From contig CAZFQG010000110.1 of NCBI GenBank assembly GCA_964520785.1, positions 1 to 21,114 of the forward strand: a stretch of 21,114 nt of DNA, given 5' to 3'. How positions within the stretch are numbered: the stretch's first letter is position 1; each line of letters starts with the position of its first letter. The DNA comes from CAZFQG01 sp964520785 (GTDB lineage Bacteria > Planctomycetota > Planctomycetia > Pirellulales > Thermoguttaceae). A model generated the notes under the pieces. The model ran no database searches. It saw only the letters and a list, made by a program, of their open reading frames with translations, and was not told the origin of the DNA. Below, piece by piece: positions 7,806-15,089 of the stretch. Both the position numbers and the translations under genes were made by a program.

Positions 7806-8909
7806 ATGAAAATCGTTCGCAATCTTTCTTTTTCAATCGCGGTTCTTCTAACCATTTCGTGCGTTCTGCCGGCACAAGAAATCCAATCCCCTAAAAACCT
7901 GAGAGAAACGGTGGACGCCGGCGTCCGGTTTCTGTTGCAGAAAGGGCAGGCGGAGAACGGGGCGTTCAGTGATTCGCTGGGGCTGGGCCCGACGGGACTT
8001 GCCCTGACGGCACTGGTCCGCTCGGGACGCTCGCCCGAAGATCCGGCGGTCGCGAAAGGCTACGCCTATCTACTTGAATCGATCCAGCCGGACGGGGGTA
8101 TCTACACGACCGGCTCCTTCTACCGGAATTATGAAACGAGCACCTCGATTTTGGCGCTTACCGCCGCGAACCGCGACGGCAAATATAACGGCGTCATCAA
8201 CCGCGCCAAGGCGTTCCTGAAACAAATACAATGGGACGAAACAGAAGGTATCGATCCGTCCGATCCGAACTACGGCGGCGCCGGCTACGGCAGCCAAAAG
8301 CGGCCCGATCTTTCGAATACCTCGTTCTTTCTCGACGCCCTCAAGTCCGCCGGCGTCAAGGAGGACGATCCGGCGATGCGGAAGGCGCTTGTCTTCGTCT
8401 CGCGGTGTCAAAACCTCGAGACCCAATACAACACCACCCCCTTCGCAACGGCGAACCCGGATGGCGGTTTCTATTACACGCCGGCCGCGGGTGGGGAAAG
8501 CAAGGCGGGCGAGACGCCGGAAGGAGGTCTGCGGAGCTACGCGAATATGACCTATGCCGGGCTGAAGAGCATGCTCTACGCTGGCGTCGACCGGAATGAC
8601 CCTCGGGTAAAGGCGGCCGTCGAGTGGATCCGCAAGCATTACGACCTCGAAACCAACCCCGGATTGGGTGGTCAGGGGGTCTACTACTATTACCACGTCT
8701 TCGCCAAAGCGCTGGACGCCCTCGGAGAGGACACCTTCACCGACGCCGAAGGAAAGGAACACGATTGGCGGAAAGAACTCGCCGCCGAACTGGCGAAGCG
8801 ACAAGAGCCCGACGGTTCGTGGGTCAACCCGGTGACACGCTGGTATGAAGGGGACCCGAATCTGGTAACGGCGTATGCCCTGTTGGCGTTGTCGTACTGC
8901 GAGAAGTGA
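7806..8909 (+). CDS. Exported prenyltransferase/squalene-oxidase-repeat (alpha/alpha-toroid) protein
   Basis: A 367-residue protein beginning MKIVRNLSFSIAVLLTISCVLPAQ, a clear signal peptide; the Cys in TISC is a poor lipobox, so cleavage near PAQ is more likely. The mature part has repeated helical units with Gly-rich turns: GAFSDSLGLGPTGLALTALV, QPDGGIYTTGSFYRNYETS, NPDGGFYYTPAAGG, and QEPDGSWVNPVTRW near the end. These are the hallmarks of the prenyltransferase/squalene-hopene cyclase repeat toroid. The DxDD cyclase motif was not found and the protein is exported and short, so it is probably not a true triterpene cyclase. Similar secreted toroids are common in planctomycetes and their role is unknown. 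The start is the ATG at 7806, with GGAGG 9 bases upstream; an ATG at 7773 has no ribosome site. Confidence 0.82.
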   Translation: MKIVRNLSFSIAVLLTISCVLPAQEIQSPKNLRETVDAGVRFLLQKGQAENGAFSDSLGLGPTGLALTALVRSGRSPEDPAVAKGYAYLLESIQPDGGIYTTGSFYRNYETSTSILALTAANRDGKYNGVINRAKAFLKQIQWDETEGIDPSDPNYGGAGYGSQKRPDLSNTSFFLDALKSAGVKEDDPAMRKALVFVSRCQNLETQYNTTPFATANPDGGFYYTPAAGGESKAGETPEGGLRSYANMTYAGLKSMLYAGVDRNDPRVKAAVEWIRKHYDLETNPGLGGQGVYYYYHVFAKALDALGEDTFTDAEGKEHDWRKELAAELAKRQEPDGSWVNPVTRWYEGDPNLVTAYALLALSYCEK

Positions 8910-9184
8910 TCGCTCGCGCCGGCGCACGGCGACGTTGGATCAGCGTCCCCCCTTTAACTGCTCATCCGATGCTTTCTTGCCTGGTCGCTAACTTCGAAGT
9001 GGCCACATTTGCGCCAGGAGCGAAGGCTGTGACGAAACCCACTTTTTTGGGGATATTGAACCCATTCTGCAGAATGGACGCTGGGGTTTTTCGGTTTTTT
9101 TAGGGGGATCGTGGCTTCGTGTGCGTTATTACGGTAGGGAATCGTATTACACGCTTCCGACCTGAACCACGAACGAAGGCCACT
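8910..9184. other. 275-bp intergenic region ahead of the exporter cassette
   Basis: No gene was recognised. The region contains a perfect 16-bp palindrome and T-runs (9062-9101). Between 9121 and 9158 there is an imperfect inverted repeat built on GCGTTATTACG and CGTATTACACGC around GTAGGGAAT. That repeat sits just ahead of the cassette's first gene and could be a promoter/operator, but the evidence is only symmetry. Confidence 0.4.
9062..9101 (+). terminator. Perfect palindrome followed by T-runs, possible terminator
   Basis: CCATTCTGCAGAATGG (9062-9077) is a perfect 16-bp palindrome. It is followed by T5 at 9087-9091 and T7 at 9095-9101. This could terminate transcription from the toroid gene before the exporter cassette. 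The T-runs start about 10 bases after the stem, which is later than usual, so a protein-binding site is the alternative. Confidence 0.35.
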
Positions 9185-9532
9185 ATGATATACGAACGAC
9201 TCCCAGACCGGGACGACGTTCTGGCAAAGAAGCTCCACCAGGCATTTCCGGAAGAACCTCCTCCGGATGGTCTGCCTGCTCGGATTGTCGCCGCAGCGCA
9301 ACATTCCGTGCCACAACGACGAAAGTCCCTTGACGAAAAACGCCGAACGCAGCGTTGGCATGCGGTCGTTACCGGCACTTCCGCGACGATCTTCGGGCTC
9401 CTTCTCGGGATCACCTTGGGCTATGATGCTTTCGACGGTAACGGTCAATCCACCACGGGGCGCGAGGAACCGCCCGCCGTCTACCTTGCGTTGCTCTCGG
9501 GTTATACCGACTTCGAGGGGGTTGACCCATGA
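9185..9532 (+). CDS. Small single-pass membrane protein, possibly anti-sigma-like
   Basis: A 115-residue protein with a charged N-terminal part (1-59, including a basic stretch at 45-57), one membrane segment at about 61-80 (VVTGTSATIFGLLLGITLGY) and a short C-terminal tail outside. The start is the ATG at 9185 with GAAGG 5 bases upstream; an in-frame GTG at 9119 is less likely. The layout, and its position before a Spy/CpxP-like gene, recalls the membrane anti-sigma/sensor pairs at the head of stress operons. However, it lacks the His/Cys zinc motif of zf-HC2 anti-sigma factors and no sigma factor gene is adjacent, so the function is open. Its TGA overlaps the next ATG (ATGA at 9529-9532), indicating translational coupling. 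Confidence 0.68.
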   Translation: MIYERLPDRDDVLAKKLHQAFPEEPPPDGLPARIVAAAQHSVPQRRKSLDEKRRTQRWHAVVTGTSATIFGLLLGITLGYDAFDGNGQSTTGREEPPAVYLALLSGYTDFEGVDP

Positions 9533-10029
9533 AGGATCATCTCATCGTGTTCTTGCTTTGCCTCTCGCTGGCACTAAATGCGGCGTTCATGGCGGTCTGG
9601 TTCGCGAAGACGCGAACCGCCCGGGGAGCCGAGCCGGACGGCTCCTCCATCGGTTGTCCGCTTCACCGCGACATGGGCGTGACGTCTGAGCAATGGGCGG
9701 TGATTGAGCCGCGGCTGAAGGAGTTTCAGCGGTCGCTCGATGAGCCCATCGAGAAAGCCGACCGGCTCCGTGACGAGGTTCTCGGTACGATTGCCGAGGA
9801 GGGAGTTTCGCCGGATACGGTCTACGCCAAGCAGCGGGAATTGCTCGACGCGAAACACGAAATCCAGCGGCGCGTCGCTGATTTCCTCCTTTGGGAAAAG
9901 ACCGTCCTCACGCGGGAGCAACGGGACCGCATGTTCGCCCTGCTGAAAACCGGCGCCTACGCTCGGCGGCACGCGCCGCCTCTTTCGGGGCGCCGCGCCG
10001 AATGCGGCCTCGATCGCTCCAGAGACTAA
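9529..10029 (+). CDS. Spy/CpxP-like periplasmic heavy-metal sensor/chaperone protein
   Basis: A 166-residue protein with an N-terminal hydrophobic segment (about 5-26, LIVFLLCLSLALNAAFMAVW) that is either an anchor or a signal peptide. An all-helical, charged domain follows. It carries two LTxxQ-like motifs, VTSEQW (51-56) and LTREQRDRMFALL (127-139), typical of the Spy/CpxP/ZraP/CnrX group (Metal_resist type) that senses or buffers metal or envelope stress. SIGCPLHRDMG (40-50) offers a Cys and a His that could bind metal. The C-terminal tail is Arg-rich. It begins inside the stop of the upstream gene, with AGGGGG about 7 bases before the ATG. It precedes a MacA-type adaptor, suggesting that the exporter responds to the stress it senses. 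That link is inference. Confidence 0.75.
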   Translation: MKDHLIVFLLCLSLALNAAFMAVWFAKTRTARGAEPDGSSIGCPLHRDMGVTSEQWAVIEPRLKEFQRSLDEPIEKADRLRDEVLGTIAEEGVSPDTVYAKQRELLDAKHEIQRRVADFLLWEKTVLTREQRDRMFALLKTGAYARRHAPPLSGRRAECGLDRSRD

Positions 10030-10071
10030 TTCTCTTCCATCCTCACCCATGTTCCTTCGTTCATTTTTCGC

Positions 10072-11412
10072 ATGACTACGCCACGCCCTACCCGGCCCCT
10101 GTTGCCCAACCGCGGAGTCGGCACGAATTCGACCGAGACGCCCACCGGAGGCCGCACGACTCGAACGGAGCGCCGCCGGAAACGGCGGAAGTTGGCGCGG
10201 CGGACCGTCCTGGCCGTCATCGTGGCGTCTCTCTGCGCGGGGGGATGGTGGTGGAGCCAGCGAATTTCGTCCGGTCACGCGGACACCCTCCCGCCGACCG
10301 CTAACGTCGTGCGGCGCGATTTCAGCGCATCGGTCTTGGCGACCGGCGCAGTCCGACCCAGGGTAGGCGCGGAGGTCCGCGTCGGGTCCCGGATTTCCGG
10401 CACGGTGAAGCGGCTTCACGCGAACATCGGAGACACCGTTGAAAAGGGCCGCGTTATCGCCGAGCTGGACCGCGAGGACCTGGACGCGGACGTGGAACAG
10501 GCGAGCGCTGAACTGCGGCTGGCTGAAGTGAATCTCGATACAATCCGAGTCCTGATGCCCCAGGAGATCAACCGGGCTCGCTTGGATCTCGACGCCTGGG
10601 CGGCGACGGTGGAATTGACCGAGGCCGAGTTGGACCGCCACGCCGAGCTGCACAAGTCGCGAGCCACCTCCGGGACTGAACTCGATTCGGCGCGAGAACG
10701 CCGCGTCGTCGCCCAGTCGAAACTGGCGGCGGCCGAAATCTCGTACCGGTTGTTGATCTCGCGGCAAGAACAGGAATTGCGTCAGGCCGAAGCCAAGCTC
10801 GCCGCCGCCAGGGCCGCCCTGGAGAACGCGAAGGTTCAGGTGTCCTATACCAAAATCACCGCCCCCATTTCCGGCGTCATCGCCTCGGTGGCGACCCAGG
10901 AGGGGGAGACGGTCGCCGCCGGCCTCAACGCGCCGACCTTCGTCACCATCGTCGATCTTGACCGATTGCAGGTCGACGCTTTCGTGGACGAGGTCGACAT
11001 CGGAAAAATCACGGTCGGCCAAAAGGCCGCCTTCAGCGTCGACACCTACCCGGGACACCAGTTCACCGGCGGCGTCGAAGCGATCTATCCCAAGGCGGTT
11101 ATCCAGGAGAACGTCATAAACTACGTCGTCGTCGTGTCCATCGACGGCCGAGATGGAAGGACACTCCGCCCCGAGATGACCGCCGCGGTAACCATCTTCC
11201 TCGACGCCAAGGAAAACGTCCTCGCCATCCCCGCCCAAGCAATCCGCCGGGACCGCGGAAAGAACCGCGTATACGTAGATAAGCCGGGAGGATTCGAAGA
11301 ACGCGAGATCGTCGTCGGCTGGAAAGACGGAACATGGATCGAGGTCATCGACGGACTCGGGGAAGGGGAGGCCGTCTTTCTAGAAAAACCGGTCGAGAAG
11401 GTGACGAAGTGA
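10072..11412 (+). CDS. MacA/HlyD-type periplasmic adaptor (membrane fusion) protein
   Basis: A 446-residue membrane fusion protein for a tripartite ABC exporter. A long basic cytoplasmic N-terminus (1-44, with RTERRRKRRKLARR) precedes one membrane segment at about 45-61. The split lipoyl domain lies at about 100-140 (VRVGSRISGTVKRLHANIGD) and 258-285 (SYTKITAPISGVIASVATQE). An alpha-helical coiled-coil hairpin spans about 141-257, and the beta-barrel and membrane-proximal domains follow (DLDRLQVDAFVDEVDIGKI; NVLAIPAQAIRRDRGKNRVY). It is longer than E. coli MacA (371), mostly at the N-terminus. The ATG at 10072 has no visible Shine-Dalgarno; a shorter start cannot be excluded. It is followed after 46 bases by the ATPase. 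I leave the symbol blank because the substrate and outer-membrane partner are unknown. Confidence 0.9.
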   Translation: MTTPRPTRPLLPNRGVGTNSTETPTGGRTTRTERRRKRRKLARRTVLAVIVASLCAGGWWWSQRISSGHADTLPPTANVVRRDFSASVLATGAVRPRVGAEVRVGSRISGTVKRLHANIGDTVEKGRVIAELDREDLDADVEQASAELRLAEVNLDTIRVLMPQEINRARLDLDAWAATVELTEAELDRHAELHKSRATSGTELDSARERRVVAQSKLAAAEISYRLLISRQEQELRQAEAKLAAARAALENAKVQVSYTKITAPISGVIASVATQEGETVAAGLNAPTFVTIVDLDRLQVDAFVDEVDIGKITVGQKAAFSVDTYPGHQFTGGVEAIYPKAVIQENVINYVVVVSIDGRDGRTLRPEMTAAVTIFLDAKENVLAIPAQAIRRDRGKNRVYVDKPGGFEEREIVVGWKDGTWIEVIDGLGEGEAVFLEKPVEKVTK

Positions 11413-11458
11413 CGACCGGGCCAAGGGGCGAAGCAAATTCGTTTTACGGATCAAACCA

Positions 11459-12211
11459 ATGCTTGAACTCAAGGACATTTCAAAAACCTACACCTCCGGC
11501 GATGGGGGGACGACCGTCTTGAGCGACGTATCGTTCGTCATCGAGGAGGGGGAATACGTGGCCATCATGGGCGCTTCCGGGACGGGGAAGTCAACGTTGA
11601 TGAACATCCTCGGCTGTCTCGACCGGCCGACCGGAGGGCGATACCTTTTCGATTCCGTCGAGGTGGAAACGCTCGACGACAACCGGCTTTCGCACCTGCG
11701 GAACCGCCGGATCGGATTCGTTTTTCAGCAGTTTCACCTGTTGGAGCGGACCACCGCGCTGAAGAACGTGCTGCTGCCGTTGATCTACGCGGAACACTAT
11801 CCGGAGGAAGCGGAGGATTGGGCCGAGGAGGCGCTCGCCGCCGTCGGCCTTCAGGACCGGATCGACTACCTCCCCAGTCAACTCTCCGGTGGACAGCAGC
11901 AACGGGTCGCCATTGCCCGGTCGCTCATCAACAATCCGACGGTCATCCTCGCCGACGAGCCGACCGGCGCCCTGGATACCAGAAGCGGCCTGGAAGTGAT
12001 GGCGATCTTCGAGTCCCTGAACCGGCAGGGCCGCACCATCATCATGGTGACCCACGACCGCGAGGTGGCCGAACATGCCGGGCGGATCATCGTGATGCGC
12101 GACGGCCGGATCGCCGAGGACCGACGGAACGAATCCCCGCTGAGCGCTGAATCGGAGCTGGCCTCGCTCGAGGCGGCGTCGGACGCCACGAACAGGGAGG
12201 ACCACGCATGA
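11459..12211 (+). CDS. MacB/LolD-type ABC transporter ATP-binding protein
   Basis: A 250-residue ABC ATPase of the FtsE/LolD/MacB group. Motifs: Walker A GASGTGKST (38-46), Q-loop VFQQFHLL (88-95), signature LSGGQQQR (142-149), Walker B VILADEPTG (162-170) with catalytic Glu167, D-loop ALD, and H-loop IIMVTHD with His199. It is a stand-alone nucleotide-binding subunit, unlike E. coli MacB, where it is fused to the permease; here the permeases are separate genes downstream. The ATG at 11459 lacks a strong ribosome site. The TGA overlaps the ATG of the first permease (ATGA, 12208-12211). With the adaptor and two permeases it would form a mechanotransmission-type ABC exporter for peptides, antibiotics or lipoproteins. 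Confidence 0.95.
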   Translation: MLELKDISKTYTSGDGGTTVLSDVSFVIEEGEYVAIMGASGTGKSTLMNILGCLDRPTGGRYLFDSVEVETLDDNRLSHLRNRRIGFVFQQFHLLERTTALKNVLLPLIYAEHYPEEAEDWAEEALAAVGLQDRIDYLPSQLSGGQQQRVAIARSLINNPTVILADEPTGALDTRSGLEVMAIFESLNRQGRTIIMVTHDREVAEHAGRIIVMRDGRIAEDRRNESPLSAESELASLEAASDATNREDHA

Positions 12212-13446
12212 GAATCACGCGGATCGCCGGACAATCGTTCGAATCGCTCGTCAAGCACAAGCTGCGCACCTTCTTCATGATGGCCGGCACGATCGTCGGG
12301 ATCGCGGCCTTGGTGATCATCATGGCGATGGGACGCGGCACGGAAAAGAGGGTCATGACCCGAGTGAACAATTTCGGCCCCAGGGCGATCATGCTCATCG
12401 CCGGCGGCGGAAAGGACCTGCCGCCTCCCGATTTGAGCGTTACGACACTCACGCTCGACGACGCCAAGGCGATCCGCGAGGAGGTTCCGGGACTCGAAAT
12501 CGTCACGCCTCAGGCATGGCGGTTCAACGTGCCGCTGAGATTCGAAGCCAACGAAGTCTCTTCCGTCGTCTGGGGAGTCGAACCGGTTTGGCACGACGCC
12601 TGGGAATGGTATCCCATCCACGGCGAAGGGATCACGGAGGAGGACGTCGCGACCCAGTCGCGAGTCTGCGTGATCGGCGCGTCGGTGGCGAAAGACCTTT
12701 TCGGATGGGAACCCGCGATGGAAGGGGGTACCAACCCGATCGGCAAGACGATCCTCGCGGGCAAGGGAAGCGTTCCTCTGGAGGTGAAGGGGGTTCTCAA
12801 ACGCCGGGGCGTACCCGGACCGGGAATGAGCGATTTCGACATGCGGATCGTCATCCCGATTACGACCGCGATGCGCCGGGTAATGAACGTCGATCACATC
12901 GGCGGCATCCGCATGGTCAGCGGCGACGCGGAACGTATTCCCGAGCAGGTCCGCCAAATGCGCGAGTTGATCCACCAGCGGCACCGCATTGTCCCGCCCC
13001 AAGAGGATGATTTCCGGATCATCACGCCGACGGTCATCGCCGGCATCGCGCGGGGAACGTCGCGGACCCTGAACGCGTTGCTGATAGCGCTGGCCGCCTT
13101 GAGCTTGTTGGTAGGGGGCGTGGTGCTGATGAACATTCTGCTGATCTCCGTGGCGGAACGGACGAAGGAGATCGGCCTCCGCCGCGCCGTGGGCGCCACC
13201 CGGCGCGACATCTTCATGCAGTTTCTGGTGGAGTCGCTGAGCGTCTCATTTCTGGGGATGGTGTTGGGGTGCATGCTCGGCTGGGGAATCTCCGTGGCGT
13301 TGGCGTCCCTCCGCGTCATGCCGATGCTGGTCACTTGGGAACCCTTCGCGGTTTCCGCCGCGTTCGCCCTGGCGGTCGGAACGCTCTTCGGTGTCCAACC
13401 GGCGAGGAGGGCGGCGAAACTGGATCCCGTGGAAGCGTTGAGGTGA
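12208..13446 (+). CDS. MacB/FtsX-family ABC transporter permease, copy 1
   Basis: A 412-residue permease with the MacB architecture. One N-terminal membrane segment lies at about 20-42 (LRTFFMMAGTIVGIAALVII). A large periplasmic MacB_PCD domain follows, then three C-terminal membrane segments (ALAALSLLVGGVVLMNILLI; LSVSFLGMVLGCMLGWGISV; FAVSAAFALAVGTLFGVQPA). The cytoplasmic motif TKEIGLRRAVGATRRDI is characteristic of the family, and the end RRAAKLDPVEALR is typical. GGGAGG lies 7 bases before the ATG, inside the ATPase gene, so the two are translationally coupled. The periplasmic motif ITTAMRRVMNVDHI recurs in the second permease, showing that the pair arose by duplication. Confidence 0.93.
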   Translation: MRITRIAGQSFESLVKHKLRTFFMMAGTIVGIAALVIIMAMGRGTEKRVMTRVNNFGPRAIMLIAGGGKDLPPPDLSVTTLTLDDAKAIREEVPGLEIVTPQAWRFNVPLRFEANEVSSVVWGVEPVWHDAWEWYPIHGEGITEEDVATQSRVCVIGASVAKDLFGWEPAMEGGTNPIGKTILAGKGSVPLEVKGVLKRRGVPGPGMSDFDMRIVIPITTAMRRVMNVDHIGGIRMVSGDAERIPEQVRQMRELIHQRHRIVPPQEDDFRIITPTVIAGIARGTSRTLNALLIALAALSLLVGGVVLMNILLISVAERTKEIGLRRAVGATRRDIFMQFLVESLSVSFLGMVLGCMLGWGISVALASLRVMPMLVTWEPFAVSAAFALAVGTLFGVQPARRAAKLDPVEALR

Positions 13447-13710
13447 AGGACGAGATCGGATGGCTCGATCGATCGTCGGCGCGATTGGCGGAGAGAACGA
13501 AGAAGCCCGGCCGGAGAGTCGTTCGGCACCGATTCGCGTCGTCGAAGACCGCCGAAACTCCGGTCATGGGGAGGCGGTTGCTCCGACCGGGAACGTCCCC
13601 CGGTACGCGCCACCTAAAGCCAAGAACACGACTCTCAGGAAGAGAAATCCGAGCGATAATCGGTCGAACGGATACTCAACACGAACACCCTCCAATTCTC
13701 GCCTTTCCTC
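13447..13710. other. 264-bp gap between the two permease genes
   Basis: The gap is wide for an operon. Several frames are open, but the peptides are unrecognisable and lack ribosome sites, so I call no gene. No clear terminator or promoter was seen. It may hold a secondary promoter or a small unrecognised gene (one plus frame, about 13460-13714, overlaps the next start). Confidence 0.4.
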
Positions 13711-14991
13711 ATGAAGCTCAGCCGCTGCCTTTCCCTGTCCGTCGAAATCCTCGCGGCACACAAGTTACAGACGCTCCTGAGCGTGCTGGGAATCGTCGTC
13801 GGTTCGGGGGCGGTCATCGTGATGACCGCCATCGGGGACGGAGCCCGGCATGAGGTCGTCGAACGGATCCGGAGTATGGGGACGAATCTGGTCACCGTCA
13901 CCGCCGGACAGACGCGAGTTATCGCCGGAAGAGAACGGCAGATGGACGTCGTGACGACGCTCACGACCGAAGATGCCGAGGCAATCCGCCGGGAGTGCGA
14001 ATCAGTGGCCGACGCGGCGGCCGCGATCGACAAAAAACTGTCGCTGCGATGGGAAAACGAGAACGCCGCCTCGACCGTGGTCGGGATGGAGGCCCGGGGC
14101 CTCCCAATCCGCAATATCGAAATCTCCGCCGGACGATGCTTCGACGATTTCGAGGCGAAGGGCGCCCGGAGGGTCGCCCTCTTGGGGCCGACAGCCGTGC
14201 GCAATTTGTTCCCCGCCTTGGTTCCGCCAGCCGACAGCGAGACCCCGGCGGCCGATTCCGATTACTCTCAAGTCATAGGACGCGTTTTTCGGATCGGACG
14301 GATTCCCTTCGAGGCGATCGGAGTGACGAAACCGCGCGGTACCGACCCGAACGGCTTGGATCAGGATGACGTCGTCATCATTCCACTGCAAACGGCGATG
14401 CGCCGCGTGATGAACGTCGATTATATCACGAGCATTTACGTCCGGGCGAAGTCTTCGGATTACCTTGCCTCGGCGGAATCGGAAATCCACCGGCTTCTCA
14501 GACGCCGGCACCGACTGGACGACCGTCGAGGCAAGACCGCGGCCGACGATTTCACGATCCAGAATCAGGCGATTCTCGTGGAAACCCAGAACGAGGCGGC
14601 CTCCTCGATGACTCTCCTGGTCGCCAGCGTTTCCGGGATATCCCTCGCGGTCGGCGGCGTGGGCATCCTCGCCGTCATGCTCATTTCCGTCCGCGAACGG
14701 ACCCCCGAAATCGGCCTTCGCCGCGCCGTTGGGGCCACGAAACGGGATATCCGCGTCCAATTCCTCCTCGAATCGGGCCTCATCGCCGTCTCGGGAGGAA
14801 TGGCGGGGGTCGCCTGCGGAATCGCCGGGGCGTGGATTTGCCGGGCCGTTTTCGACATGAGCACGCTCGTCACTTGGCCCCCAATCGCCGGTACCCTCGT
14901 CCTCTCCGCCACCATCGGCGTGGCTTTCGGCTACTACCCCGCCGCCAGGGCCGCCTCTCTCGAACCGGTCACGGCGCTGCGGAGCGAATAG
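13711..14991 (+). CDS. MacB/FtsX-family ABC transporter permease, copy 2
   Basis: A 426-residue paralogue of the preceding permease with the same layout. The first membrane segment is at about 20-41 (QTLLSVLGIVVGSGAVIVMT), followed by a MacB_PCD periplasmic domain and three C-terminal segments (SGISLAVGGVGILAVMLISV; LIAVSGGMAGVACGIAGAWI; AGTLVLSATIGVAFGYYPAA). RTPEIGLRRAVGATKRDIRV and the end ARAASLEPVTALR are canonical. It shares PLQTAMRRVMNVDYI with copy 1 but has extra sequence before it (about 170-190). The ATG at 13711 has no visible Shine-Dalgarno. Only one ATPase and one adaptor are encoded, so the permeases may form a heterodimer, or each may pair with the shared ATPase. Confidence 0.92.
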   Translation: MKLSRCLSLSVEILAAHKLQTLLSVLGIVVGSGAVIVMTAIGDGARHEVVERIRSMGTNLVTVTAGQTRVIAGRERQMDVVTTLTTEDAEAIRRECESVADAAAAIDKKLSLRWENENAASTVVGMEARGLPIRNIEISAGRCFDDFEAKGARRVALLGPTAVRNLFPALVPPADSETPAADSDYSQVIGRVFRIGRIPFEAIGVTKPRGTDPNGLDQDDVVIIPLQTAMRRVMNVDYITSIYVRAKSSDYLASAESEIHRLLRRRHRLDDRRGKTAADDFTIQNQAILVETQNEAASSMTLLVASVSGISLAVGGVGILAVMLISVRERTPEIGLRRAVGATKRDIRVQFLLESGLIAVSGGMAGVACGIAGAWICRAVFDMSTLVTWPPIAGTLVLSATIGVAFGYYPAARAASLEPVTALRSE

Positions 14992-15089
14992 GACGAAACT
15001 CCCTCGTGCGTGAAGACTCGGCAGCCCCCTCGGCGGAACCCCACCGATCATAATGCCAGATTATTCCTCCACCCCTTCCTCCTCGGCCT

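Noticed and set aside
7806..8909. Squalene-hopene cyclase assignment for the toroid protein
   Set aside because: It has a signal peptide, is about half the usual length and shows no DxDD motif, so only the repeat fold is supported.
9574..11238. 554-codon minus-strand open frame opposite the Spy-like and adaptor genes
   Set aside because: The composition (Gly/Arg/Asp/Val-rich, no motifs) is that of an antisense shadow, while the plus-strand genes have clear families.
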